Shown here piece by piece: positions 7,874 through 16,176 of a stretch of 64,000 nucleotides of DNA. Below the pieces are notes generated by a model. It was not told the DNA's origin. It made no database searches and was given only the letters and a program-made list of their open reading frames with translations. The DNA is taken from NCBI GenBank assembly GCA_964565715.1, contig CAZMGG010000003.1, forward strand, positions 1 to 64,000, read 5' to 3'. The position numbers and the translations under genes were made by a program. Position 1 is the first letter of the stretch. Each line of letters starts with the position of its first letter. The stretch comes from CAZMGG01 sp964565715 (GTDB taxonomy: Bacteria > Planctomycetota > UBA1135 > UBA2386).

Positions 7874-10068
7874 GGGGAGGCGGGCGCTGCCGGAGCCGCC
7901 AGCGCCCCCAGCACGCGCACGGGGTGCCGCTGGGTCGGCGGCAGCGCCCGGTCGATGCGCCAGAAGCCCTTGCCGGGCAGGTCCCGCCGGCCCGCCGCGG
8001 TGCGCAGGGCGGCCACCGGCCGGTCGCAGTCGCGCAGGATCCAGCGCAGGTCGTCGCCGCCGAGACCGAACGCCCGCGCCACCAGGAGGTCGAGCCGCAT
8101 GCGCAGGGCGGAGCGTTCGGCCGGGGTGGCGACCACGGCAGCCGGCACCAACCCTTCGGCCAAGGCAAGGCGCCACAGCGCGTGATCCCACGGGTGGACC
8201 GCCGCGAGCCGCAGGGCCAGTTGCGCGATCGCCGCGCGCTGGGCGGCCTCGACGCGGGGCCAGACCGTGTCGGCCAGCACGAAGCGGTTGAGGTTGGTGC
8301 CCACCAGCCGCAGGCGCAGCGCCCAGTCGTAGACCAGCGAGCCCATCACGCCGCAGGCGAACGCGCAGGTGGTCAGCGGCAGCGGGTCGTCGTCGGCCGG
8401 CGTCAGCACGCCCAGCGAGTTGCCCGCCGCCATGGCCGTCGTGGCCAGCGCCACCACTGCCGAACGCTCATTGGTGGCGTTGGAGATGGTGCGGAACAGG
8501 ACCCGCGGCGCATCGGCGCGCTCGGGCATCGCGTCGTCGGCCACCAGGAACTGCGGCCGCAGCTCGCCCGGCGCGGCGTCGCGCCAGCGCGTGCGGTGGC
8601 CGGCGCCGCCGGCATGGGCGCCGGCGGTGGCGCGGAAGTCCCATACCATGCCGCCCTGCAGCAGCCCTCGCAGCGTGCCCGCGCCCGGCTGCCGCCACCG
8701 GCCGTCGTCGCCGCACCGCCAGCCCCGTGCCTCGGCGTCATCCCGCCCCACGAAGTGCCGCGCGTCGGCGGTCATGTTGAAGTCGCCCTGGCTGAAGCGC
8801 AGCGGCCCGCCGGCGTCGATCAGGAACGGCGCGCCATGCCGGTGCAGGCGCTGCAGCACCGCCAGATCGCGTGGCGCCGTCAGTTCGACCAGCGTCCCGG
8901 AGTGCGGGCTGAGCAGAGGGACGGCCTGGCGGGGATACGACACGGTGCCGGCGCTGCCGTCGGCCCACGGTTCCGGCTCGGTGTGGCCGAAGCTCGCCCG
9001 CAGCGCGGTGGTGGTGCCGCCCTGCTGCGCGATGACGACGGCGAAACGGTAGCGGCGATCGATCGGGAACAGGCCCCGGCGGTTCTCGAAGGCCGCCAGT
9101 TCCTCCCATCGGCACTGGTCGAGCAGCAGCTCGCGCAGCGCCTGTGCGTCGCGGTCGAAGTAGAGGCTCGCCGGCAGCAGCAGGCCGAGCCGGCCGCCCG
9201 GCCGCAGGAGCCGCATCGCCTGTTCGGTGAACAGCCGGTAGGTGTGCAGCTTGCCCGGGCCCTGATGCCGGAAGTGCCGGCGCAGGACGGCGGCGCGGGC
9301 GGCGATCGTCTGTTGCAGGGACTGCCAGCGCGAGGCGGCGTCGGCATCCGCGGCCAGCAGGTCCTGCTCCCGCCGGGCCGCGGTGCGCGCGCCGAGGCCG
9401 CCATGATCCGCCAGCAGCGCGCCGAAGAACTCCTTGCGGCTCGGCTGCAGCGTCTCCCACGGTGGATTGCCGAGCACGGCATCGAACGTGCCGGCGGCGG
9501 GATCGAGCAGGCCGTCGCCGCATCGGATCCGCCCGGTGACGGCGGCGATGGGCAGCGCCGGATCGCCGATCGCCTGCCACACGCACCACGCCGCCAGCGC
9601 GGCGGCCAGCGGCTCCAGATCCACGCCGTGCAGACAGCGCGCCAGTTCGGTCCGCGGCAGACCGGTGCGTTCGCCGAGGAAGCGCAGCGCCGCCAGCAGG
9701 AACGCGCCACAGCCCACCGCCGGATCGACGATGCGCAGCGTGCGCGGGTCACGGTCACCGTCGAGCAGCGGTCCCAGCGTCCGCGCGACGATCGGTCCGG
9801 CCAGCCCGGCGTCGGTGAACCAGGTCCCCGCCCGCTTGCGCGCCCCGCGGTCCAGCAGGTCCGGCAGCAGCTCCGCGAGGCGATCGGGCGCGAAGTCCGG
9901 CGCCCGACCGGCCTGCCACGGCTCCAGCAGGTCGCCGAGGCCCTGCTGCGCCACCCGTTCGCGCTCCTCTGCCGGCGCCGCGGCCACCGCGGCAGCGACC
10001 GCGGCCAGCGCGGTGCGGGCCTCACCGGCCGGCTGCGGCCGTGCGATCGACGTGCGGCGGCTGGGCAT
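7837..10068 (-). CDS. orphan N6-adenine DNA methyltransferase (type IIG-like)
   Basis: The 743-residue product has the class-gamma N6-adenine methyltransferase core. The S-adenosylmethionine-binding motif I DPAVGCGAF lies near residue 114, after a FTDAGLAGPIVAR helix, and the catalytic motif IV NPPW is at residues 201-204, preceded by FDAVLG. A long C-terminal half (about residues 370-720) with LNRFVLADTVWPR resembles the target-recognition and helical regions of Eco57I-like or BREX PglX-like enzymes. No nuclease motif is visible within it, and no helicase, nuclease or specificity gene is adjacent. The ATG at 10068 was chosen because the upstream extension reads through the promoter region of the divergent Kelch gene. 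Likely roles are solitary epigenetic methylation or a remnant of a restriction system. Confidence 0.85.
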   Translation of the reverse strand: MPSRRTSIARPQPAGEARTALAAVAAAVAAAPAEERERVAQQGLGDLLEPWQAGRAPDFAPDRLAELLPDLLDRGARKRAGTWFTDAGLAGPIVARTLGPLLDGDRDPRTLRIVDPAVGCGAFLLAALRFLGERTGLPRTELARCLHGVDLEPLAAALAAWCVWQAIGDPALPIAAVTGRIRCGDGLLDPAAGTFDAVLGNPPWETLQPSRKEFFGALLADHGGLGARTAARREQDLLAADADAASRWQSLQQTIAARAAVLRRHFRHQGPGKLHTYRLFTEQAMRLLRPGGRLGLLLPASLYFDRDAQALRELLLDQCRWEELAAFENRRGLFPIDRRYRFAVVIAQQGGTTTALRASFGHTEPEPWADGSAGTVSYPRQAVPLLSPHSGTLVELTAPRDLAVLQRLHRHGAPFLIDAGGPLRFSQGDFNMTADARHFVGRDDAEARGWRCGDDGRWRQPGAGTLRGLLQGGMVWDFRATAGAHAGGAGHRTRWRDAAPGELRPQFLVADDAMPERADAPRVLFRTISNATNERSAVVALATTAMAAGNSLGVLTPADDDPLPLTTCAFACGVMGSLVYDWALRLRLVGTNLNRFVLADTVWPRVEAAQRAAIAQLALRLAAVHPWDHALWRLALAEGLVPAAVVATPAERSALRMRLDLLVARAFGLGGDDLRWILRDCDRPVAALRTAAGRRDLPGKGFWRIDRALPPTQRHPVRVLGALAAPAAPASPQAARDESSRRT

Positions 10069-10165
10069 TCGTTCCGGGCGGAGGACGCCATGGTGGACGC
10101 GGGTGGCGGCGTGCGCAAGACGGGAGGGGCTGGACAGCGCCCGGCCGCGGGATAGACAGGCGCCC

Positions 10166-11554
10166 ATGTGGAACCGAGAACGCCTGACGGCGGTGGGAGC
10201 GATCCTCGCATGGTGCGCAGCGGCGTCGGCGCAGTCGGGTTGGAGCGCGCAGACGTCCAGCCTGGTGCCGGCGGTCCGGGCCTGGCACGGCATGGCCCAC
10301 GACTGGCAGCGTTCCCGCACCGTGATGTTCGGTGGCTGGAGCGGCGGCAGCGTGGTGCTCGGCGACACCTGGGAGTGGGATGGCAGCAACTGGCGGGCGC
10401 CGACGACGACGGCCGCGCCCACCGCCCGCTGCTGCCACCGGCTCGTCTATGACGTCGTGCGCAGCCGCATCCTGCTCTTCGGTGGCGGCGGCATCACCGC
10501 CAATGACCTCGACGACACCTGGGAATTCGATGGCGTCAACTGGGTCCAGCGGCAGCCGACGCGCCGGCCGCCGGCGCGGCGCCAGCCCGGTCTGGCCTTC
10601 GATCCGGCGACGGGCACGGTCCTTCTGTTCGGCGGCGGCGTCACCAACCTCGGCTCGCCCGTGCTCGGTGACACCTGGCGGTGGGACGGCACCGACTGGG
10701 CCATGCTGCAGCCCGCCGGTTCGCCCTCGGCGCGATGGTGTCACGGCATGGCGCCCGATTTCGCCAACAACACGATCGTCCTGTTCGGCGGCAATGCAGG
10801 GGCCGCGACATCCTCTCTGGACGACACCTGGCTGTGGAACGGCGCCACCTGGCGGCAGGTGGCGCCCACCCGCTCGCCGTCGCCGCGCATCAACCACGGC
10901 ATGACCTGGGACGTGTACCAGCAGGCGGTGGTGACCTGGGGCGGCCTGGGATCGGATGCCGCACCCTGGCTCTGGGACGGCAAGACCTGGCGGCCCGATC
11001 AGCGCTCCGGCACGCCGGTGCTGCGCGAAGGGCTGGGCTGGGCCCATGACCCGACCGCCGCCCGGATCGTGATGTTCGGCGGCTACAACGGCACCCTCTT
11101 CGCCGACACCTGGGAGTACACCTCCGGCCCGATCGCCCGCTGGCTGCCCGGCGGTGCGGGCTGCATGGGCACCCAGGGCGTGCCGCTCCTGCTGCCGGCG
11201 CCGGGTTCCCTGCCCGTGCTCGGCACCACCTTCGGCCTGGAACTGGCGAGCGGCACCGGCGGCGGCCTCGCGGCCATCGCCGTGGGCTTCTCGGACCTGC
11301 AGTGGAGCGGCGGTGCCCTGCCCGCCGACCTGACGCCGTTCGGCATGCCGGGCTGCTGGCTGCGCACCGCCCCCGAGTTCCTGGGCTTCGTCGTCCTGGC
11401 CGGCGGCCGCACCCGCCTGCACTGGCCGTTGCCCGGCACGCCGGGCCTGATCGGCACGCGGTTCCACGCCCAGGGCCTGGTGCTGGACCCGGCCGCCAAC
11501 GCGCTCGGCGCGGTGGTGTCGAACGCGGGCACCGGCGTGGCCGGTCCGTTCTGA
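10166..11554 (+). CDS. secreted Kelch-repeat beta-propeller protein
   Basis: The 462-residue product starts with a signal peptide (residues 1-23, cleavage after ASAQ). Six Kelch-type repeats follow between about residues 35 and 325, each with a hydrophobic strand ending in FGG or GG and a later DTWxWxGxxW strand, which predicts a six-bladed propeller. The last 130 residues form a separate domain with a Cys after GGAG, a PGCWL motif and a terminal motif LDPAANALGAVVSNAG. From memory, similar C-terminal domains occur on many exported proteins of deep-branching planctomycetes, where they may act in sorting or anchoring. The gene is divergent from the methyltransferase (97-base gap) and convergent with threonine ammonia-lyase. 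Confidence 0.85.
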   Translation: MWNRERLTAVGAILAWCAAASAQSGWSAQTSSLVPAVRAWHGMAHDWQRSRTVMFGGWSGGSVVLGDTWEWDGSNWRAPTTTAAPTARCCHRLVYDVVRSRILLFGGGGITANDLDDTWEFDGVNWVQRQPTRRPPARRQPGLAFDPATGTVLLFGGGVTNLGSPVLGDTWRWDGTDWAMLQPAGSPSARWCHGMAPDFANNTIVLFGGNAGAATSSLDDTWLWNGATWRQVAPTRSPSPRINHGMTWDVYQQAVVTWGGLGSDAAPWLWDGKTWRPDQRSGTPVLREGLGWAHDPTAARIVMFGGYNGTLFADTWEYTSGPIARWLPGGAGCMGTQGVPLLLPAPGSLPVLGTTFGLELASGTGGGLAAIAVGFSDLQWSGGALPADLTPFGMPGCWLRTAPEFLGFVVLAGGRTRLHWPLPGTPGLIGTRFHAQGLVLDPAANALGAVVSNAGTGVAGPF

Positions 11555-11569
11555 GCGGCGCCTCAGAAC
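11548..11569. terminator. bidirectional hairpin overlapping two convergent stop codons
   Basis: A perfect 8-bp stem, GTTCTGAG (11548-11555) and CTCAGAAC (11562-11569), with a 6-base loop lies exactly between the convergent Kelch and threonine ammonia-lyase genes. The stem contains both stop codons. There is no strong T run on either side, so termination efficiency is uncertain. Confidence 0.55.
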
Positions 11570-12771
11570 ACCCAGGCCGGGAAGCCGTGCTCGCGCAGGC
11601 CGGCCAGGATCCGCTCGACGTGGTCCTTGCCGTGGGTCTCCAGCACCACGTCCAGTTCGGCCTGCTTGGCCGGCACTGCGCTGAACAGGCGCTGGTGCTC
11701 GATCTCGATGATGTTGGCGCCCGTCTCGCCGATCAGCCGCGCCACCGTCGACAGCACGCCGGGCTGGTCGGTGATCTCGATGCGGATGCGGACGATGCGT
11801 CCCTCGCGCTGCAGCCCGCGCTGCAGCACCGTGCTGAGCAGCCGCGCGTCGATGTTGCCGCCGCTCACCACGACGGCGGTGCGCCGGCCCTGGAACTGCG
11901 CGGGATGCTGCAGGATCGCGGCCAGCCCGGCGGCGCCGGCGCCCTCGGCGACGACCTTCTGCACGTTGGCCAGCAGCTGCACGCCGCGTTCGAGATGGCG
12001 TTCGTCCACCAGCAGGATCTCGTCGACCAGCCGCTGCACGATGGGGGCGGTCAGCGCGCCGGGGCGCTTCACGGCGATGCCATCGGCCAGCGTCGTGGTG
12101 CGCAGCAGTGCCTTGTGGCCCTGCAGGTGCGCCTGCATCGAAGGGCACAGCTCGGTCTGCACGCCGACGATGCGCAGATCCGGCCGCACCGACCTGGCCC
12201 ACACGCTCATGCCGGCGATCAGGCCGCCGCCGCCGATCGGCACCACCAGCACCTCGAGGTCCGGCCGGTCCGCCAGCAGTTCCATGGCCGCCGTGCCCTG
12301 GCCGGAGACGATCAGCCGATCGTCATAGGGATGCACGAAGGCCAGATCGCGTTCGCCGCCCAGCTGGCGCGCGTGGTCGGCGCACTCCGCCACCGACTCG
12401 CCGTGCAGGACCACTTCCGCCCCGAGCGCGCGGGTGCGGTCGATCTTGGCGAACGGCGTGTTGAGCGGCATCACGATGGTGGACGGGATGCCGAGCCGCG
12501 TGGCGTGGCAGGCGACGCCCTGGGCATGGTTGCCCGCCGACGCGGCGATCACGCCGGCGGTGCCCATGGCCTGCAGGGCCTGCAGCTTGTGGCAGGCCCC
12601 ACGATCCTTGAAGGAGCCGGTGAACTGCAGGTTCTCGAGCTTCAGCGACAGCTCGGTGCCGGTCAGCTCGCCGAGCCGCGTGGCGGTGACCGTCGGCGTG
12701 CGCACGATCCGCCCCTGGATGGCGCTGGCGGCTTCGGCGATGTCGGCAGGCGTCACGGTGGGCTCGGTCAC
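11563..12771 (-). CDS. ilvA: threonine ammonia-lyase (threonine dehydratase) with ACT domain
   Basis: This 402-residue cytoplasmic enzyme is expected to deaminate threonine to 2-oxobutyrate, the first committed step to isoleucine, or to act catabolically. The fold-type II PLP core is clear: the Schiff-base lysine is in TGSFKDRGA (about residues 51-59), SAGNHAQG (about 79-86) contacts substrate, and the PLP phosphate loop is PIGGGGLIAG. The C-terminal 75 residues form one ACT domain (RIEITDQPGVLSTVARLIGE), as in the short, ACT-containing enzymes rather than the long E. coli IlvA with two regulatory lobes. Start is GTG at 12771. No other isoleucine gene is adjacent; the downstream neighbour on the same strand direction is separated by a terminator-like hairpin. 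Confidence 0.93.
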   Translation of the reverse strand: MTEPTVTPADIAEAASAIQGRIVRTPTVTATRLGELTGTELSLKLENLQFTGSFKDRGACHKLQALQAMGTAGVIAASAGNHAQGVACHATRLGIPSTIVMPLNTPFAKIDRTRALGAEVVLHGESVAECADHARQLGGERDLAFVHPYDDRLIVSGQGTAAMELLADRPDLEVLVVPIGGGGLIAGMSVWARSVRPDLRIVGVQTELCPSMQAHLQGHKALLRTTTLADGIAVKRPGALTAPIVQRLVDEILLVDERHLERGVQLLANVQKVVAEGAGAAGLAAILQHPAQFQGRRTAVVVSGGNIDARLLSTVLQRGLQREGRIVRIRIEITDQPGVLSTVARLIGETGANIIEIEHQRLFSAVPAKQAELDVVLETHGKDHVERILAGLREHGFPAWVF

Positions 12772-12806
12772 GGCGGCGGGAGTCTAGGGCCGTGCCGGGG
12801 TCGGGG

Positions 12807-13268
12807 CTACGAGGGCACGCCGATGTCCTCGTTCCACAGCGCCGGCCGCTCGCGCTGCAGCCGTTCCATCAGGGCGATCGCCTCGGGGAGATCGGCGCAC
12901 AGCACCTCGACGCCGCGGCTGCGCAGCCAGTCCTCCTCGCCGCGGAACGTGCGGTTCTCGGCGATGACGACCCGCGGGATGCCATAGAGCACGATGGCGC
13001 CGCTGCACATCGCGCACGGCGACAGGGTGGTGTACATGGTGGCGCGGCGGTAGACCGCGGCGTCGCGCCGCCCGGCCCGCTGCAGCGCGTCCATCTCGCC
13101 GTGCAGGATCGGGTTGCCCTGCTGCACGCGGCGATTGCGGCCGGCACCCAGGAGGTGGCCGTCGGCGACGAGGCAGGCGCCGATGGGGATGCCGCCCTCG
13201 GCGAAGCCGGCGCCGGCCTCGGTGAGCGCGATCTGCAGGAAGTGACGGTCGTCGGTGGTGACGGACAT
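12807..13268 (-). CDS. fungal-type cytosine deaminase (nucleoside deaminase family)
   Basis: The 153-residue product belongs to the zinc-dependent CMP/dCMP deaminase fold. Zinc ligands and the catalytic Glu are visible in HGEMDAL (about residues 56-62) and SPCAMCSGAI (about 86-95). It resembles yeast cytosine deaminase Fcy1 along its whole length: the same size, TTLSPCAMC, the YGIPRVVI strand, and a C-terminal RPALWNEDIG that matches the C-terminal helix closing the Fcy1 active site. Cytosine to uracil is therefore the best guess, although bacterial relatives are usually annotated only as nucleoside deaminases. The ATG at 13268 excludes an N-terminal extension without homology. It is 35 bases upstream of threonine ammonia-lyase on the same strand and may be co-transcribed with it. 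Confidence 0.85.
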   Translation of the reverse strand: MSVTTDDRHFLQIALTEAGAGFAEGGIPIGACLVADGHLLGAGRNRRVQQGNPILHGEMDALQRAGRRDAAVYRRATMYTTLSPCAMCSGAIVLYGIPRVVIAENRTFRGEEDWLRSRGVEVLCADLPEAIALMERLQRERPALWNEDIGVPS

Positions 13269-13422
13269 CGGGAGCGATGGTACCTGCTGGACTCTCCGCC
13301 GTGCTGCCGATCGCGGCGCGGGAGCGTCCTTGCGGGGTGGGCGCCGACCGGCTGAAGTGGCAGATGCTCTGGCATGGCAGCACTTGACACGGCTGAGGGG
13401 GAGGGCGCTACCATCCCAGGCC

Positions 13423-13488
13423 GTGGCCATCAAATCGCTCCGTCTGATCGTCTGCTTCGTGGCATGCGCCACCCCGCTTCTTGCATGA
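13423..13488 (+). other. signal-peptide-like micro-ORF, out of frame with next gene
   Basis: From GTG at 13423 the frame encodes 21 residues that form a textbook signal peptide (VAIKSLRLIVCFVACATPLL followed by A) and then stops at TGA 13486-13488. The stop overlaps the ATG (13485) of the Cys-rich protein in another frame as ATGA. Either a frameshift separates the signal peptide from its mature domain, or the two are translated by coupling or ribosomal frameshifting. Confidence 0.5.
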
Positions 13489-13820
13489 CGGCCACCCAAG
13501 TGCACTTCCAGACCCTGGAGTTGGCGGAGTGTCCGCCCAACTGCGCCTCGCCGCAGGACAATCCCTGTGATCACCGCGAGCAGATTGTGGGCACCAAGAA
13601 GTTCGTGTCATGTCGTTGTGCGCAAGATGCAACTCCCGTCACACAGGGACCCTGCCATGCCACCCTGTCATTGAAGTTGGTATCCGAGAACCCCGATGTA
13701 TGGGAGCCAGTCGCACTGGTCTGTTTTGGCGAGTGTCCGGTGGTTGAAGGCGATCCGCCCCAGAAGTGTGACCCCGAAACCACCACGGGCAACTGGAGAC
13801 GGTGCAAGTGCCTCCCATAG
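13485..13820 (+). CDS. Cys-rich small protein lacking its in-frame signal peptide
   Basis: The 111-residue product has about 12 cysteines and ends in CKCLP. Taken alone it has no export signal, but the 21-codon stretch just upstream in another frame is a good signal peptide, so the intact gene probably ran from 13423 to 13820. Its cysteine and Trp spacing (CxC, then a hydrophobic strand with W, then CxxxxCP, then W-x-x-C-x-C at the end) matches the exported protein at 15558-16073, so the two appear to be paralogues. The next gene starts within its last 19 bases. G+C is lower than in flanking housekeeping genes. Function unknown. Confidence 0.6.
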   Translation: MTATQVHFQTLELAECPPNCASPQDNPCDHREQIVGTKKFVSCRCAQDATPVTQGPCHATLSLKLVSENPDVWEPVALVCFGECPVVEGDPPQKCDPETTTGNWRRCKCLP

Positions 13821-15541
13821 AAAGCTCTCGGCCTCGCGCATCGGCATCGGGAGTGGCAGTTGGCTCGCGGCCGCCGCCCGTGACTCGGGCCCACCGGGCG
13901 ATCATGGCCCTCGCGGTGTTTGGCTTGGCTGCCGTCGTCGTGTGGCTCCTCCTTGGGAGCCATGAGGCGCGACCAGGTCACCCGACCCCCAGCCCTGACA
14001 GTGCCACCGCTGCCCCGCCTGCCGTCACCCCCGCGCCACCTACGGCAGATTTGCCCGAACGCTCGGCGGTGGCACGCCGAGCCACCGTCCACGTGATCAG
14101 TCAGCAATCAGGTGAGGCGGTTTCCGGTGCAACCATCTGGGCGCATGGCAAGCCAGTAGGGCAAGCCTGTCAGAATGGCTTCTGGGAAGTCGCGGAGCCA
14201 TGTCGGCCGGGCGACATGATCAGTGCCTCCGCGCCCGGCTTCGTCCCCTCCACTGCGCTCTACAGCGACGCTGCTGCGGGAGTAGTCATACGTCTGGCAA
14301 TCGGCCACGTGCTATCGGGCCACGTCGTGGACGTCGCAGGGGAGCCCGTCGCAGATGCAACCGTTGTGGTTTCGGTGGGCGGATGCGATGTCGAGGATGC
14401 CCGCCCGCCCACTCCCGAGGCCAGGGGCGCTGCGGTCTCTCGTTTGGGTGCATCCCGGGATGGCCTGATGGCTTACGACCTGACCGTCAACACGGACTCC
14501 ACGGGGGCGTACCGGGTCGAAGGCTGTCCACCAATCGTCGTCGCAACCGCGTACAAGCGGGGTCTTGTGCCGCTGCTACGGCAGTCTGACAACTCCACGG
14601 CCGTGGCGCGACGGATCCTGTTTTCAGGTCGTGATGCCACCTGCGACTTCGATCTGGCCCAAGTCTATGTGGCCACCATGGCTGTGGTTGTCGAGGGGGA
14701 GGAGCGCGACAAGCGCCTCGCCAAGATCTGGTTTGGCGCCAGCTCAACCTATCCTCGTGGACTCAAGGATGTCACTGCACAGCAGGCGACCGTCTTGCGA
14801 CGTTGTGTCGCCGACTACCCCGTGAGCCAGTCTGACTGGAGACGCGAATACGACCGCACCTACGTCTTCTACCGGCTCATGAGCCGTGACGCACTGCGCG
14901 AGGAGCGTCGACAGATTCATGGGGGCTCATTCGAGCTCCTGGATCCCACCGGGGCGCGGGCCTGCGACCCGGTCAAGATGCTGTTCGTGCCGGTGGGTTC
15001 TTGGGAGCCCAGCCACGCGGTCGTCGTGACGGCAAAGATGCCGCGGCTCGAAACAGGACGCTTGGTCGTGGCGACGCGAAGCAGCATCCTGGTCGAGAGT
15101 GCTGATCCCAGCGGAAGGGAGTCCGTGAGCGCTGTCGGGGAGCCAGACGAGCTGGGCTTGGTCTCGCTGGATCTTCCGGTTGGATCCTATCGGGTGGGAC
15201 CCAGGCATGTGTTCGGAGACATGGGTGAGCGGGGCATGCGGGTGAGTATCGACCGACATGCGGAGTCACGGGTGGAATACGCACCTGCCGACTTTGCTGG
15301 TCTGACCGTCAGAGTCCGAGATGCTGCCGGCCGGCCAACTTCGGCCTGTTCCGTGCGTATTGCTCAGGCCCGACATGGGTTCGGGGTGATTCTCCCCAGG
15401 GAGCCAGGTGTGTACCACATCTGGGTTGCGAATGGAGAGTACTCACTGACCCTGATCAATGCGAGTTTGAACTCGGTCGATTCTCGAACGATCGTTGTTT
15501 CCGGCAGCGATGCGGACGTGGTGTTCGATTGCCGCGAGTGA
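13802..15541 (+). CDS. membrane-anchored CarboxypepD_reg-like protein
   Basis: The 579-residue product has a basic N-terminus, one membrane segment (about residues 35-52, MALAVFGLAAVVVWLLLG), a Pro/Ala/Thr-rich stalk to about residue 85, and then beta-sandwich modules such as GHVVDVAGEPVADATVVVS (about residue 175). A late module starts with LTVRVRDAAGRPTSACSVRI. It resembles the anchored protein at 1676-3469 in size and arrangement. GTG at 13802 overlaps the end of the Cys-rich gene, suggesting coupling; a further Cys-rich exported protein follows 16 bases after its stop. No enzymatic motif was found. A role in displaying or binding the Cys-rich partners is only a guess from context. Confidence 0.72.
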   Translation: MQVPPIESSRPRASASGVAVGSRPPPVTRAHRAIMALAVFGLAAVVVWLLLGSHEARPGHPTPSPDSATAAPPAVTPAPPTADLPERSAVARRATVHVISQQSGEAVSGATIWAHGKPVGQACQNGFWEVAEPCRPGDMISASAPGFVPSTALYSDAAAGVVIRLAIGHVLSGHVVDVAGEPVADATVVVSVGGCDVEDARPPTPEARGAAVSRLGASRDGLMAYDLTVNTDSTGAYRVEGCPPIVVATAYKRGLVPLLRQSDNSTAVARRILFSGRDATCDFDLAQVYVATMAVVVEGEERDKRLAKIWFGASSTYPRGLKDVTAQQATVLRRCVADYPVSQSDWRREYDRTYVFYRLMSRDALREERRQIHGGSFELLDPTGARACDPVKMLFVPVGSWEPSHAVVVTAKMPRLETGRLVVATRSSILVESADPSGRESVSAVGEPDELGLVSLDLPVGSYRVGPRHVFGDMGERGMRVSIDRHAESRVEYAPADFAGLTVRVRDAAGRPTSACSVRIAQARHGFGVILPREPGVYHIWVANGEYSLTLINASLNSVDSRTIVVSGSDADVVFDCRE

Positions 15542-15557
15542 AATCGGGAGATCAAGA

Positions 15558-16073
15558 ATGATGCTATCCAGCAGGTGGTGGCTCGGTGGCGGCGCCGCGG
15601 TGACGGCAGCAGCTCTGTTCTCTTTCAGTCTGTGTTGTGGCGAGGAGTGGCTGGAGGCTGGTCAGGCAAGAGAGCGGGTGTGTTTGGATGTTGAGGTTGC
15701 GCCAGCAAGGCCTGCCGATGACGGCCGTGGACAGGACGTCAAGGCGGATTGTCGAGCCTCGACACAGGTTCACTCCACAACGCTGCAGGTATCATGCAAC
15801 CGGGAGTTGGTATGTGAGGCGGGTAATGACACGACCGACCCCGTAGTTTGTGACGAGAGGGAATTCGCATCCAGCACGGGTGACGTGTTCAAGATGTGCC
15901 TTTGTCCCAACGGTGCTCCCACTTCGCCGATCCAGGAATGCCTGATCATGCTGAAACTGAGTATCACGTTCTGGTACGTAGGCTGCACGACTCCGCCATG
16001 TCCCGGCGCTGGGGAGAGCTGTCAAATTCAGGACCCACCAGTTACTTGGCAGTACTGTTCCTGTCGTCGCTGA
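15558..16073 (+). CDS. Cys-rich exported protein, paralogue of the 13485 product
   Basis: The 171-residue protein starts at ATG 15558, seven bases after CGGGAG. Residues 1-28 form a signal peptide ending near SFSLCC. The mature part contains about 14 cysteines; the C-terminal 60 residues (MCLC ... YVGCTTPPCPG ... WQYCSCRR) share cysteine, Pro and Trp spacing with the 13485-13820 product. No fold or enzyme family is recognised. It is the last gene of a three-gene run that also includes the anchored protein at 13802, and it has the same lower G+C. Confidence 0.7.
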   Translation: MMLSSRWWLGGGAAVTAAALFSFSLCCGEEWLEAGQARERVCLDVEVAPARPADDGRGQDVKADCRASTQVHSTTLQVSCNRELVCEAGNDTTDPVVCDEREFASSTGDVFKMCLCPNGAPTSPIQECLIMLKLSITFWYVGCTTPPCPGAGESCQIQDPPVTWQYCSCRR

Positions 16074-16176
16074 CGGGCGAAGTCGAGTCTACTACCGTGC
16101 TTACGGCTGATACGGCTGGCACCCTGAATCTGTCGCCGCGGTTGTTGCCCAAGGCAACCACCGGCATCATGCCGCC

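Noticed and set aside
3273..8168. 1631-codon open frame on the minus strand opposite the CarboxypepD_reg repeat protein
   Set aside because: It is antisense to a clearly real protein, is made of low-complexity His/Arg/Ala/Pro sequence and has no recognisable domain. Long antisense frames are expected at this G+C.
7483..10155. 890-codon plus-strand frame opposite the methyltransferase
   Set aside because: The minus strand shows DPAVGCGAF and NPPW in order; the plus frame has no family resemblance.
7837..13268. Phage-defence island around the methyltransferase
   Set aside because: Neighbours are a Kelch surface protein, threonine ammonia-lyase and cytosine deaminase; no nuclease, helicase or ATPase gene is present.
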